Shown piece after piece: positions 1 through 8,240 of a stretch of 13,471 nucleotides of DNA (positions within the stretch are counted from its first letter, which is position 1; every line of letters begins with the position of its first letter). The notes under the pieces are model-generated. The model worked only from the letters and a program-made list of their open reading frames with translations, did no database searches and was not told the origin of the DNA. Source of the DNA: Entamoeba invadens IP1 (taxonomy: Eukaryota; Evosea; Mastigamoebida; Endamoebidae); the NCBI RefSeq assembly GCF_000330505.1, contig NW_004443648.1, positions 1,200,707 to 1,214,177 of the forward strand, written 5' to 3'. The translations under genes and the position numbers were made by a program.

Positions 1-261
1 CTATAAAACATCAATTTAAGTCGAGAAAAATGGCCGTTTTGGATACATTATACAATGCATGACAAAAGAATAATAAATTGTATAGTAATTTAAATTAAAA
101 ATCAAACTATAATTAATCAACTTGTGAATTATATAACTGATAGTAAATTTATTATATATTTTATGATTGATTATAACAATAATAATATTAAAACTAAACC
201 AAATGAACAACTACACAAATATAATTAAATTGAACCAAGCATGAACAGCCTTGATTATGCC
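1..261. other. AT-rich left edge, no gene recognised
   Basis: Very AT-rich sequence with only low-complexity open frames on either strand. No promoter motif, terminal repeat or coding remnant could be recognised. It adjoins the 3' side of the actin fragment, and the carrier of that fragment, if there is one, could extend past the window edge. Confidence 0.4.
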
Positions 262-586
262 ATTTCATTTCTCATCTGCAACTTTCTCCTTCTCGTGTCT
301 GTCGTTAATGCCTGGGTACATTAAATTCAATCATAGGAGACGATGCTTAATATAACTTGTTTCTGATATCGACATTGCACCTTGTGATTGAGTTGTAAGT
401 TGTCTCGTGGATACCTGATGCTTCCATGCCAATAAATGATGGCTGAAAGAGTGCTTCTGGACATCTGAATCTCTCGTTTCCAATGGTAATGATTTCACCA
501 TTTGATAGTTAATGTGATTTCTTAAATTCTGATGATGGGGAAGCCTTCTGCATTTCTCTGTTGATGTCAAGAGCAACGTAGTAAAC
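262..586 (-). pseudogene. Decayed actin gene fragment (central to C-terminal part)
   Basis: Read on the minus strand, the codons beginning at 580 give YVALDINREMQKASPSSEF. Further on come [19 protein letters not shown] and then [15 protein letters not shown], followed by a degenerate VDIR segment. These are the very conserved actin blocks that normally read [29 protein letters not shown] and [15 protein letters not shown]. The order and direction are those of actin subdomains 3/4. In-frame TAA codons interrupt it after the EFKKSH segment and after the NKLY segment. A further stretch, MYPGINDR, appears in another frame from 321, with the usual GN.VLSGGTT block lost between. The fragment begins around actin residue 215 and ends around 335; no 5' end, start codon or promoter is present. 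It cannot make actin. It is either a broken duplicate or a piece carried here by a mobile element; no flanking terminal repeats were found. Confidence 0.88.
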
Positions 587-1010
587 ACTTATCTGTGTTT
601 GTAGTTCACAAAATAATTAGTTTATGTATTTTATTTTTATTTATAAACATGGAAAACAAGTCTTTTGTTTTTAATTTATTACTATGAATGAAACAAAATT
701 ACGTGTACTTTCAGAAAATAACAATAAAAACACAAGAAAAATAAGATAATTTGCAACAATTTGTCTTGGATTATTATGTTAGTTAGAAGTGTTTTTATTT
801 GAACTTTAAATTCGATTGTAATCCATCTCTAATTATTCGACTCTATTTAATTCTTCTTGTTTTTTTTTGTCAAGTATGTTTCTGTTTTTCGATAATTATT
901 TTTATTTTTATATACAACAACATTATATTACCATTTATTGAAATAAATATATTATTTAAATAATTATTGATAGTAGAAGAAAAATATAATCGATACTAAA
1001 CACAATCAGT
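587..1010. other. AT-rich spacer, nothing recognised
   Basis: Between the actin fragment and the TTAA-flanked element there is only AT-rich, low-complexity DNA with homopolymer runs of T. I see no coding remnant, terminal repeat or conserved regulatory motif. Confidence 0.4.
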
Positions 1011-1014
1011 TTAA

Positions 1015-1024
1015 CCTTAGGAAG
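1015..1024 (+). repeat. Left terminal inverted repeat of the 798-bp piggyBac element
   Basis: CCTTAGGAAG, directly after TTAA at 1011-1014. It matches the reverse complement of 1803-1812 at 10 of 10 bases. Confidence 0.85.
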
Positions 1025-1132
1025 TCACTCGTTTTTGCCAATTTTTTTTGCTGGAAAGGGAAAACTGGATATTTTCTATCCAGATCCTTTTGTAAAAAAT
1101 AAAAAAACAAAATGAATAACAATAAAATTAAG

Positions 1133-1710
1133 CTATCTTTTCAAGCATTCACCACATAAAACGCGATTGTAATCACCACATGACCAAGTGGGTAATGTTG
1201 CACTACAAATGTCACTACAGGCAGTTGTTTTTTTCTTTGCAATCGTGACAATATCCAGAAAAATAGCTAGATAAAAGGGTGAAGCTTCTTTTGAATTGGT
1301 TTTTTTATTATCATTATTTACACATTGTTTTATTGCCACACAAATAAAAGCTTTCGTTTCGTTGACATCAATGGGATACCATTTTTCTAGTTCTTTTCTG
1401 ATTAGCATACAAATTTGTGTTTTCAGTGATTAACTCGAAGCATTTATAATTAAACAAATACATAAAGCAGTCGAGTTCCATGTTTATAATTGTTGTTGGT
1501 TTCATGTTGCCACTTTTATCATGTAAAAAATATAGAATTGAGGTCGTCTTCTGTAAACTTGACATTTTTCCAACACAATTGACAGTTTGGATTAACACAA
1601 TTTTCATGTTTATCGACAACTTCATCCCGATAATTATCTTCGTGATTTTCGTCGCTTAAAACATTGTCACTATCACAACTTTCTGACTCTTCCATTTCTT
1701 CTTTTTCCAT
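1133..1710 (-). pseudogene. Internally deleted piggyBac transposase remnant: N-terminal part plus C-terminal Cys-rich domain
   Basis: On the minus strand an ATG at 1710 opens a 63-codon acidic frame (MEKEEMEESES...) that includes CVNPNCQLCW. Reading continues in a second frame (about 1560-1395) with MELDCFMYLFNYKCFELI and TENTNLYANQ, and then in a third (from about 1408) with KWYPIDVNETKAFICVAI. These resemble the start of the piggyBac DDE domain (usually a LFF..ELI..I..ETNRYA block followed by W.P....E.KAFI). The next residues jump straight to a Cys-rich tail, ACSDICSATLPTWSCGDYN then CGECLKR, like the zinc-binding C-terminal domain of piggyBac transposases. About 350 residues that would carry the catalytic Asp triad are absent. 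At least two frame changes are needed, so it is probably dead unless sequence errors are involved. If translated from an intact copy it would be a catalytic-core-less protein with a terminal-repeat-binding domain. Confidence 0.72.
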
Positions 1711-1802
1711 TTTGTTTTTTGTTGTTTTTTTTTATTTTTTTATTTATAAAAAAGCGATTTAAAAATAAATATTCAATCTTGATATAAAATATCGAGATTT
1801 CT

Positions 1803-1812
1803 CTTCCTAAGG
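1803..1812 (-). repeat. Right terminal inverted repeat of the 798-bp piggyBac element
   Basis: CTTCCTAAGG, followed at once by TTAA at 1813-1816. It is the exact inverse of 1015-1024. Confidence 0.85.
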
Positions 1813-1816
1813 TTAA

Positions 1817-2472
1817 AAAACCAATTTTCTTAAAACTATTATCAATTGTGTTGTTGTATTTATTAAAAATAATAAAATCGTTTACTAATAAGTTTCTATT
1901 ATAATTATTATATTAAAGTAGTTGTGTATATATTAAAAATACGACAAAAAAGTTGTTTTGTTTATTTCGTTTTAATTGAGAAATTTGAATCAATTTTTAT
2001 TTTTTTGATGGATTTCAAAAAGTAGCAATAGTATATTTTTACAATTATTTATTACTTATTGTAAATTTTTGTATATTAATTTGGATTCAAGACAACAAAA
2101 AATATATTTATCCATCGAACGTTTGAAAATAATTCCACTCAATGAAACATAAAAACAAGCTAATTATCCAATTTTAAATTAGTTTCACCAATAAATATAA
2201 TCAATAATAACAATGAAAATTAGTTATAATTTGTATTATTTTAAAATAAATATAATCTAAAGTATAAATTAAATTTATAATGATTTTTTAATTAATTTTA
2301 ATTATTTTTATATAATTCAATAATATTTAAAAAATTTATTCATTGATCGTTTTTAATAGTAATATTATTATTTATTATATATATGTAAATCATTGTAATA
2401 TTATAATATGTTAAATTAAAACAATAAATTTCAATCGCAAACATTTTTATCGAATTAAAAAACATAAACCTT
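1817..2472. other. Extremely AT-rich spacer upstream of the large piggyBac gene
   Basis: Dense A/T runs with no open frame of interest. A left terminus for the downstream piggyBac copy was sought here (TTAA followed by CC-rich sequence) and not found. No TATTTAAA-type motif lies at the expected distance from the ATG at 2473. Confidence 0.4.
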
Positions 2473-4111
2473 ATGCAAGAAGACGAGATTGTTGGCACAT
2501 TTAAATGGAAGAAAGAAGGAGAAGCACCAAAAAGCTCACGACACGTTAAAGCTTCGCCTGATCCGACTTACTCGTTTGATCCCAAAGGAAGTAATTTAAC
2601 TGAAGTTGAGTGTTTTAGGTTGTTTTTTGTGAAGAGATAACAAATAACCTTTTATTGTTTTCAAATAAAAAAATAGCCAAAGAACATAAGACTGATGATA
2701 ACAAACTTTCTAAAACGAGCATGCTGAGGTACCTAGGAATTCTTCTCTACATGGGAGCTCACCATGATGTCATTAATCCCGTGGAAGAGCTTTGGTCAAT
2801 CGATCACGGAAAATCTATTTATAGAAATAGCATGCCACGGGACATGTTTAAATTCATTTCTTCACACATCGAAACTTACGATGTGGGTTAGCCAGATGAT
2901 GTTTGTGATGATGCATCAGACACTTCAGATGATGGGGATGTCGAAGAGAAAGAGGAAGCTGACAACGGACCAGAAGGAGAGTATTTCAACTGTGCGGAAT
3001 ATTCAGATCGAGATTTCAGAGATCTCTCTGAAGAGCAACTCAGGAAAGATGTCAGAATCAAAAGGGGCATCGTTGGTAGTGGAGTTGTTAAAGTCGTCCC
3101 TGCAATAACTCCAAATGCACATGACAGCTTTTCTAAAATTAGAGTGATTTTAGATAAGTTTATTTCTAACCTTGTCAACCAAACCTATTACAAACCTAGT
3201 AATAGTGTTTCGGTTGACGAACATTTGTGTTCTTATAAAGGGCATATGTGGGCTAAGGTGTTTATTAAGTCTAAGCCTGGACGTTATGGTATAAAGTTTT
3301 GGGTTTGTTCTATTTTTACCAAATGAGTTTTATTTATGAAGTCAAAAATGACGAATAGTTATTATTGGTTTGACATGTATGATCAAATTTAATAATTTAA
3401 TTATTTGTTTATTTGAGTTATTTATAGTTTTCTAACTTGTAGATGTGTGCTGACTGTGAGACAGGAATGACTCTAAACCTCCAAATGTACTGTGGTAAGT
3501 GTGGTGGTAAGGAGGACAATCAGGGCTTTAGAGTGGTCAGGGACATGGTGCTACCCATGTTATGCCGTGGTAACAAGTTTACCGTTGTGTGTGACAACTT
3601 CTTCTGTACGTTAAGGTTGTCACACTACCTTGCTTCATGTGGGTGCCAACTTTTGGGAACCATGAGGATTAATAGGAAAGAACTTCCTGACAAAGCCAAG
3701 GCAATCAAAGGGAGAACTCCCGATACCACCATCTTTTTCTCGAAAGGAAAGTGTAAGCTCATCTCTTACTTCAACGAGAAAAAGAAACTGGTATTGGTCT
3801 TGTCAACCTGCCACGAAAAGAATGAAATTGAAGTCGTCAAGCAGGATGTGTTCATTGGCAAAAAAATGACAATACACAAACCCCAGCCCATCCTTGATTA
3901 CAACCACAAAATTGGTGGGGTTGACACTGTGGATCAGATGACCAGGTATTATACGTGTAGACGTCGAACAAACAGGTGGAACATCAGGGCTTTATATGAT
4001 ATGATTGATATAGCTGCCTTAAACGCATATAAAACGTACTCAAATTACCACCCTTGCAAATGAGTGGATTTTTTGAACAATCTTTCTGGTGCTTTAATGA
4101 AAATGAAATGA
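2473..4111 (+). pseudogene. piggyBac transposase pseudogene with intact catalytic Asp codons
   Basis: The coding path starts at ATG 2473 (MQEDEIVGTFKWKKEGEAP), an N-terminal region of 55 codons ending at TAA 2638. A one-base frame change near 2622-2640 leads into EEITNNLLLFSNKK and MLRYLGILLYMGAHHDV, typical of the piggyBac N-terminal domain. An in-frame TAG at 2889 interrupts it, after which the same frame runs on through an acidic stretch to SVSVDEHL (Asp codon at 3216) and GRYGIKFW. An intron (3303-3442) follows, then MCADCETG, VVCDNFFC (Asp at 3593) and GGVDTVDQM (Asp at 3923), which are the three DDD positions of the family. TGA at 4061 truncates it after YHPCK; the same frame continues with VDFLNNLSGALM to 4111. 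No C-terminal Cys-rich domain is seen. The total is about 500 residues, close to family length without that tail. It is a recent pseudogene: three breaks, all catalytic residues kept. Confidence 0.88.
3303..3442 (+). other. Spliceosomal intron in the piggyBac transposase, 140 nt, phase 0
   Basis: The upstream frame reads GIKFW, with TGG ending at 3302, and is followed at once by GTTTGTTC, the Entamoeba-type donor. Stops soon follow in that frame. The segment ends TTTTCTAACTTGTAG at 3442, and the next codon begins MCADCETG. Joining them gives GIKFW-MCADCETG, which matches the usual piggyBac pattern GIK.W.LCD..TGY. A TCTAAC sequence at 3431-3436 could be a branch site. The junction is inferred from protein continuity, not from RNA. 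Confidence 0.82.
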
Positions 4112-4276
4112 TTTTTCTATTTTGTTTGGTTTTTTATAAAGTAGGAACTGTTTATTTCATTCAATACGTGCTTTTTTATTGAACCTCGAAAAAAATTATC
4201 GTGAAATAAAATAAAAATAGGGGTCATTATACCATTTTTTTTCTTTTTTACTTATGGATAAGTTTTTTAAAACTTG

Positions 4277-4369
4277 TGTTATAACAACATCGTGATGTCG
4301 TTACTCAACACCATAAACAACCGTTGGTAAAGTATATGCATGAGTATTATGGTGATAATGGTGTTATAA
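4277..4369. repeat. Nested inverted repeats
   Basis: TTATAACA at 4279-4286 pairs with TGTTATAA at 4362-4369, and inside it CACCATAA at 4309-4316 pairs with TTATGGTG at 4347-4354. A further small palindrome, ACATCGTGATGT, lies at 4287-4298. The block is less AT-biased than its flanks. It could be a folded transcript region or a fossil element end; no function is assigned. Confidence 0.35.
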
Positions 4370-4729
4370 TAATGTTTGTTGATAATTCTATCAAATTGTA
4401 AATTTATTATTACAAAACTATAATTTATTAAATTTCCATTTTAATAAATAATATTTTTTATTATATAATATAGTTCAAAATATTTTTTTATTATTTGTTA
4501 AGTTTTTTGCTATTTGTTTTTTTGTTTATAATTTCTATTATCCCTTTATTTTTAATTTAAATTATTTGTTTGTTGCCCAAAAATGCATAATTTAAAAATG
4601 CATAAACAGTGAATGCAAAATAAGCATTTGATTACCATATACAATAACATTTATATGAAAATGATAATATCAAATCAATTTTGCCCTTTGTTTTTGTTTG
4701 AAAATGATAAAAAAATAAAATAACAAATA

Positions 4730-4873
4730 ATGAATTCATATCTTGCTTCTTTGACAGTGGCACGACTTGAAACCCAACAGGTGACCATAAAACCTCATGG
4801 TGATCAAAGTTTATACAAACGCGACTATATTGACTGTTTAAGTCATTTTCGAGAATTTTTCTCGATTTTGTGA
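4730..4873 (+). CDS. Short unidentified open frame, 47 codons
   Basis: ATG at 4730 opens a 47-codon frame ending in TGA at 4871-4873. It begins MNSYLASLTVARLETQQVTI and contains a hydrophilic middle (KPHGDQSLYKRDYIDCL). Base composition is clearly richer in G+C than the surrounding few hundred bases, which is why it is listed. I do not recognise the sequence. It may be a fragment of a longer gene, a leftover of the transposon C-terminus, or chance. No promoter or terminal repeat is visible around it. Confidence 0.15.
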   Translation: MNSYLASLTVARLETQQVTIKPHGDQSLYKRDYIDCLSHFREFFSIL

Positions 4874-5387
4874 TTTTTGATACTTTTGAAAATGTATTTT
4901 AGATATTTTTTGTTTATTTTATACTTATGTTCTCTAAGATTTTTTTTTCAAAGTCGGAACAAACAAAAGTGTCTTTTCGTCTTATCTTTTTGTATCATAA
5001 AAAAATAGCAAAACCCAATTTTTTAAATTATTGTATTTTTCAAAGTTTACAAAAAAATCTATTTAATTTCCCTTGTAATTGTTTTTGAGATCAATTGCAT
5101 ATTGAAATTTCAAGACACCTCAAAGTCTATGCTTTATTATTTTTTCTTTGTTAATTTATGATGTAATTGATTTTGAATATTCCAGACCAGTATGTTTTAT
5201 GATGCAATTTGGTCTTTGTTATATTTTATAATTAATTTTATTATTGTAATAGGTTGTGGACATCTCAATAAATTTTTGATCTGACTTTTCCATTGAACTG
5301 TGACTTGTTTCTGAAAGGATCAAGCAAAAAAGTGAACCTTTGTTCATCCCAACTTCAACAAAAAATTCACTTTTTTTACTATAATTT

Positions 5388-5413
5388 ATAAAAATTTACT
5401 ATAAAAATTTACT
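5388..5413. repeat. 13-bp tandem duplication
   Basis: ATAAAAATTTACT occurs at 5388-5400 and again directly at 5401-5413. It is probably a small replication-slippage event in AT-rich DNA. Confidence 0.6.
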
Positions 5414-5524
5414 AGAGCCGTCGTTCCAGGGTGTCTAGCTTTTTTTGAAAAAATTAAAGAAAAAAGAGTCACATTTACATTACAATTGACTAAGATTTTT
5501 ATTTTTTTACAAATTTTGATTTTT

Positions 5525-5543
5525 CCCGTCCTCGAAGGGTTAA
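5525..5543 (-). repeat. Candidate piggyBac terminus plus TTAA
   Basis: CCCGTCCTCGAAGGG at 5525-5539 is followed by TTAA at 5540-5543. Read outward-in on the minus strand this is TTAA-CCCTTCGAGGACGGG, which has the form of a piggyBac end (TTAA then CC...). It lies downstream of the 2473-4111 transposase and could be its 3' terminus. No matching inverted copy is found upstream in the window, so assignment to that element is tentative. Confidence 0.4.
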
Positions 5544-5787
5544 AAACCTACAAATAAACACTTTTTATATAAAAGTCTTGAACATGATTTATTCAATTAA
5601 ATAATAAAAGTTTGGTTTAATTACTGTAATATATTAATAAAAAATTGTATTATAATGTGTCAATGAATAGTTTATATTGTAAATTAACAATCTATTAATA
5701 CAACAATTTAAACCAATTATTTTAAAATAACAGTTCAAAAAAACACGACAATTAATTTATCGTTTAATTAATAAATAATTTACCAGT
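5544..5787. other. AT-rich upstream region of the glycoside-hydrolase-like gene
   Basis: About 240 bases of almost pure A/T separating the candidate piggyBac terminus from the core promoter motif at 5788. No coding remnant. Upstream regulatory motifs cannot be told apart from background composition. Confidence 0.35.
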
Positions 5788-5795
5788 TATTTAAA
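5788..5795 (+). promoter_or_regulatory. TATTTAAA core promoter element
   Basis: TATTTAAA at 5788-5795 ends 39 bases before the ATG at 5835. This matches the Entamoeba TATA-like element, which sits about 30 bases upstream of transcription start with very short 5' leaders. The region is AT-rich, so a chance match is possible, but the spacing to the only intact gene is right. Confidence 0.5.
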
Positions 5796-5834
5796 TTAAA
5801 AAAAACGATAAAAACAAAATCAGATTGTGAACCA

Positions 5835-7802
5835 ATGGAGTTATTGCTTCTTTTCATGATACTTTTATCAGTGGTTTCGGCAGAAACAAATATCCTTGTA
5901 AATCCATCATTTGAAATAATGGATGGCAATAAAGTAAAAAATTGGTCTCTTTCATCATCAGCAACAGTACATACAACGGATAAAAAGGATGGTTTACAGT
6001 CAATAAAAATAAAGGGTACGTCAAAATTGGAATATGTGAGTCAAAAAGTGTCTTTGGAAATAGGTTTTCAGTATAAAGTTTGTTGCAATGTTAAATTAGA
6101 CGCAAATTCAAATAAATTCTTTGCGTTTGCTATTGAAGAATCTTTCAATAACACTTGGATAACTGGATCATACAGCCCGCGATACAATCAAACGAATGGA
6201 TGGGAAAAATTGTGTTTTAATACGAACACAATCAAAAATGAAACTCACACATACACAAACATATACTACGTCGTTAAAGACACCTCAGGTGTTGCTCTTG
6301 TTGATAGTGTATCAGTGACCAAATTTACATCTTTTCTTGAAAATGTCGAAGTGGTAAGTTACAGACAAGAAGTCCATGACTCTCACAAGACCTTTGAAGT
6401 ATATGTAAAGCAAAATGCATCGTCTCTTATTGATCTTCAACATCTTAAAATAACAGTGTCGATTTTTAAAAGTGGTGTTTTTAAAAAGACTCAAACTGCT
6501 TATGCGACTGGTACGGTGACCAAATTTTTGTTTGAAAACGAATTCAGCGTTAAAGGAATTTATGAGGTGACTGCAGAGTTGTTGTATGTGCCTGAAAACA
6601 CCAAAGAAGTTGTAAAAACAAAATTTAATCGAGTCATTGATAAACAACAGAAATACACATTTGATAAATATGGAAGAGTTCTTGAGAATGGAGTACCCAT
6701 ACTACCCATTGGTATGTATTACTCTTCAATAACAGAAGATGAAATGGACCAACTTATAACAACACACATCAATATAATGATGCCTTATGGTCGGCCGTCA
6801 ATCAAAATATTGGATTTAATGAATTCGAAATATGGAGAACGATTAAAAGCGCTGATAACAGTAAAAGATTTATACTCTTACAATTTAGCGTCTTGTAATG
6901 TCACAAAGGATTATTATAATGTGGAATACAAAAAGTTGCTAACGTTTATAGAGACGTATAAAGATCATCCAAATGTGTTTGCGTGGTATGTTGACGACGA
7001 AACTCCATTGTGTGGAATTGATGAAATGACCAATTTGACTATGACTATTAGAGATAAAGACCCCGATCATCCGTGTTATTCAGTATATTATCAGTATTTG
7101 GATACCGTGCAATACCTCCCGTCTTTTGATGCGTTTGGTCTTGATATATATCCAATCAACGAATCTACAGTGTATTCTGTGTATAATCTTCAAAATAAAA
7201 TAAATAATGATGTTATGGGAACACGTTCCACTTGGCCGGTAATACAAGCAATGAACTGGATGTCGTACGCCCTCAAAAACCCGGAAAAATACGGAAACAG
7301 AAACACAAGAGCACCAACATTGCAGGAGTTGCGAGTGATGAGTTGGTTGGGTTTTATTGGAGGCGCAAAGGGGGTGTTTTATTATTCATATTTCGATTTT
7401 GTGTATATGGACGATAAAGGTGATCCTTTTATGAACAGATGGTTTGATTTGACAGTCGCAACAAACGAAATTTATAACATGAGGGATGTCATCCTTTCTG
7501 TTGAAGAAACGTCACAATACACCGTGGAGGTAGAGACGGATCGTGTGTTGTATTTGAAAAAAAGAGTAAAGAATTATGATTATATTATTATTGCAAATGC
7601 AGACGAAAAAGAAAGCAGAAGCGCTACTGTTTATCTTCCAAATAATAAATGTGAAAGAATAATGGGAAATGGAAAAATCGATAAAACTGAAGAAAAAGTC
7701 AATATTAAATTGGAACCAATTGATGTGTTTATATTGAAAATGGAGTCGGCCTCTTTAGGCGTTGTTGTGTCATTTGCATTTTTAATTTTGTTCGTATTTT
7801 GA
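5835..7802 (+). CDS. Secreted, probably GPI-anchored glycoside-hydrolase-like protein (655 aa)
   Basis: This is the only intact long gene: ATG 5835, TGA 7800-7802, no intron. The N-terminus MELLLLFMILLSVVSA is a signal peptide. The mature protein opens with NILVNPSFE and a beta-rich module, like carbohydrate-binding modules of the CBM4/9 type (about 19-160), then a second beta-rich segment (about 165-270). From residue 279 (YGRVLENGVPILPIGMYYS) it resembles a TIM-barrel glycoside hydrolase: NGVPILPIG strand, HPNVFAWYVDDETP (E389 a candidate acid/base), and FGLDIYPIN (D437). GAKGVFYYSYF follows at a likely late strand. The last 20 residues, MESASLGVVV onward, are a hydrophobic tail with nothing cytosolic after it, as in GPI-attachment signals. 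Many N-x-S/T sites are present. It is probably a surface enzyme acting on glycans; substrate unknown and catalysis unproven. The ATG is supported by the signal peptide and by the promoter motif at 5788. Confidence 0.85.
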   Translation: MELLLLFMILLSVVSAETNILVNPSFEIMDGNKVKNWSLSSSATVHTTDKKDGLQSIKIKGTSKLEYVSQKVSLEIGFQYKVCCNVKLDANSNKFFAFAIEESFNNTWITGSYSPRYNQTNGWEKLCFNTNTIKNETHTYTNIYYVVKDTSGVALVDSVSVTKFTSFLENVEVVSYRQEVHDSHKTFEVYVKQNASSLIDLQHLKITVSIFKSGVFKKTQTAYATGTVTKFLFENEFSVKGIYEVTAELLYVPENTKEVVKTKFNRVIDKQQKYTFDKYGRVLENGVPILPIGMYYSSITEDEMDQLITTHINIMMPYGRPSIKILDLMNSKYGERLKALITVKDLYSYNLASCNVTKDYYNVEYKKLLTFIETYKDHPNVFAWYVDDETPLCGIDEMTNLTMTIRDKDPDHPCYSVYYQYLDTVQYLPSFDAFGLDIYPINESTVYSVYNLQNKINNDVMGTRSTWPVIQAMNWMSYALKNPEKYGNRNTRAPTLQELRVMSWLGFIGGAKGVFYYSYFDFVYMDDKGDPFMNRWFDLTVATNEIYNMRDVILSVEETSQYTVEVETDRVLYLKKRVKNYDYIIIANADEKESRSATVYLPNNKCERIMGNGKIDKTEEKVNIKLEPIDVFILKMESASLGVVVSFAFLILFVF

Positions 7803-8214
7803 TCTGAAAGTTCATTATTTAATGATACAATTTGTTCCAATTTTCGTTTTTTTTGAATTATTACTGTTTTGATAAAAATTAGTGCAAGTTAAGCAAAAAT
7901 GTGGTGGCTAAGTAAAGTAATTTTTCAGGAAGTCACCCTATATTTAATCTAAATTATTTAAAAAGTTTTGGGATAAAATTTTCAAAAATTGTTAAAAAAA
8001 AGTAGTATTGGATTGTCTACAAGTTAAAATGATAAACAATCAAAATATATTTTATTTTATGTTAGTCGATTTACATTCACATAGACTTAAATTTGATGTA
8101 AAAATAACTCAGATTGTTGGATTTTGAAATAAAAATATAATCCTGAAATTTGTTTTGTCGTTCCTGTTGTTTTTTTTAAATATGAAAAATATTTAAAATA
8201 AATAAAAGTGTTAT
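7803..8214. other. AT-rich spacer after the glycoside-hydrolase-like gene
   Basis: The first bases contain TTATTTAATG, similar to the TA(A/T)TT context found near Entamoeba polyadenylation sites. The remainder is AT-rich. AGGAAGTCACCC near 7929 weakly resembles the 1015 element end but has no TTAA or partner. No coding remnant was seen. Confidence 0.35.
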
Positions 8215-8216
8215 TA

Positions 8217-8240
8217 CAGTAGAAATTCTATCGGTGTGTG
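8217..8240 (+). repeat. Left terminal inverted repeat of the TA-flanked element
   Basis: This 24-base end differs from the reverse complement of 9299-9322 only at the 6th and 18th bases (G here, A there). Confidence 0.8.

Larger units (their letters stand above)
1015..1812. mobile_element. Non-autonomous piggyBac element, 798 bp, TTAA-flanked
   Basis: The element starts CCTTAGGAAG at 1015 and ends with its exact reverse complement CTTCCTAAGG at 1812. Both ends abut TTAA (1011-1014 and 1813-1816), the target duplicated by piggyBac transposases. The first ten bases are perfectly inverted, beyond which similarity fades. Inside, on the minus strand, are the N-terminal and C-terminal parts of a piggyBac-type transposase with the catalytic middle missing, which makes this an internal deletion derivative. 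TTAA duplication and inverted ends are seen directly; assignment to piggyBac combines them with the coding remnant. It would need a transposase in trans to move. Confidence 0.85.
4112..5524. other. Long non-coding stretch after the piggyBac pseudogene
   Basis: AT-rich DNA of about 1.4 kb. It holds a block of nested inverted repeats (4277-4369), a 47-codon open frame of more balanced composition (4730-4873), a 7-bp hairpin TCGAGAATTTTTCTCGA at 4849-4865, a 13-bp tandem duplication (5388-5413), and a GC-richer patch at 5406-5430. If the terminus at 5525-5539 belongs to the piggyBac copy, this is its 3' flank inside the element, including whatever remains of the lost C-terminal exon. Confidence 0.4.

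Noticed and set aside
16..210. 64-codon minus-strand frame at the left edge
   Set aside because: Composed almost entirely of I, N, Y, F and K, as expected by chance in AT-rich DNA. No motif or promoter.
2888..3178. 96-codon minus-strand frame and the 2764-3108 plus-strand frame over the piggyBac gene
   Set aside because: Both overlap the supported transposase frame, which has conserved motifs. They are out-of-frame readings.
4849..4865. TCGAGAATTTTTCTCGA hairpin as a bacterial-type terminator
   Set aside because: The organism is eukaryotic, and the hairpin is short, has a three-base loop and follows no supported gene.
6312..6647. 111-codon minus-strand frame inside the glycoside-hydrolase-like gene
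   Set aside because: It is antisense to a well-supported intact gene, has no family resemblance and no promoter context.
7920..7960. AGGAAGTCACCCTATA as another copy of the piggyBac end at 1015
   Set aside because: Similarity is limited to about ten bases. There is no TTAA and no inverted partner in the window.
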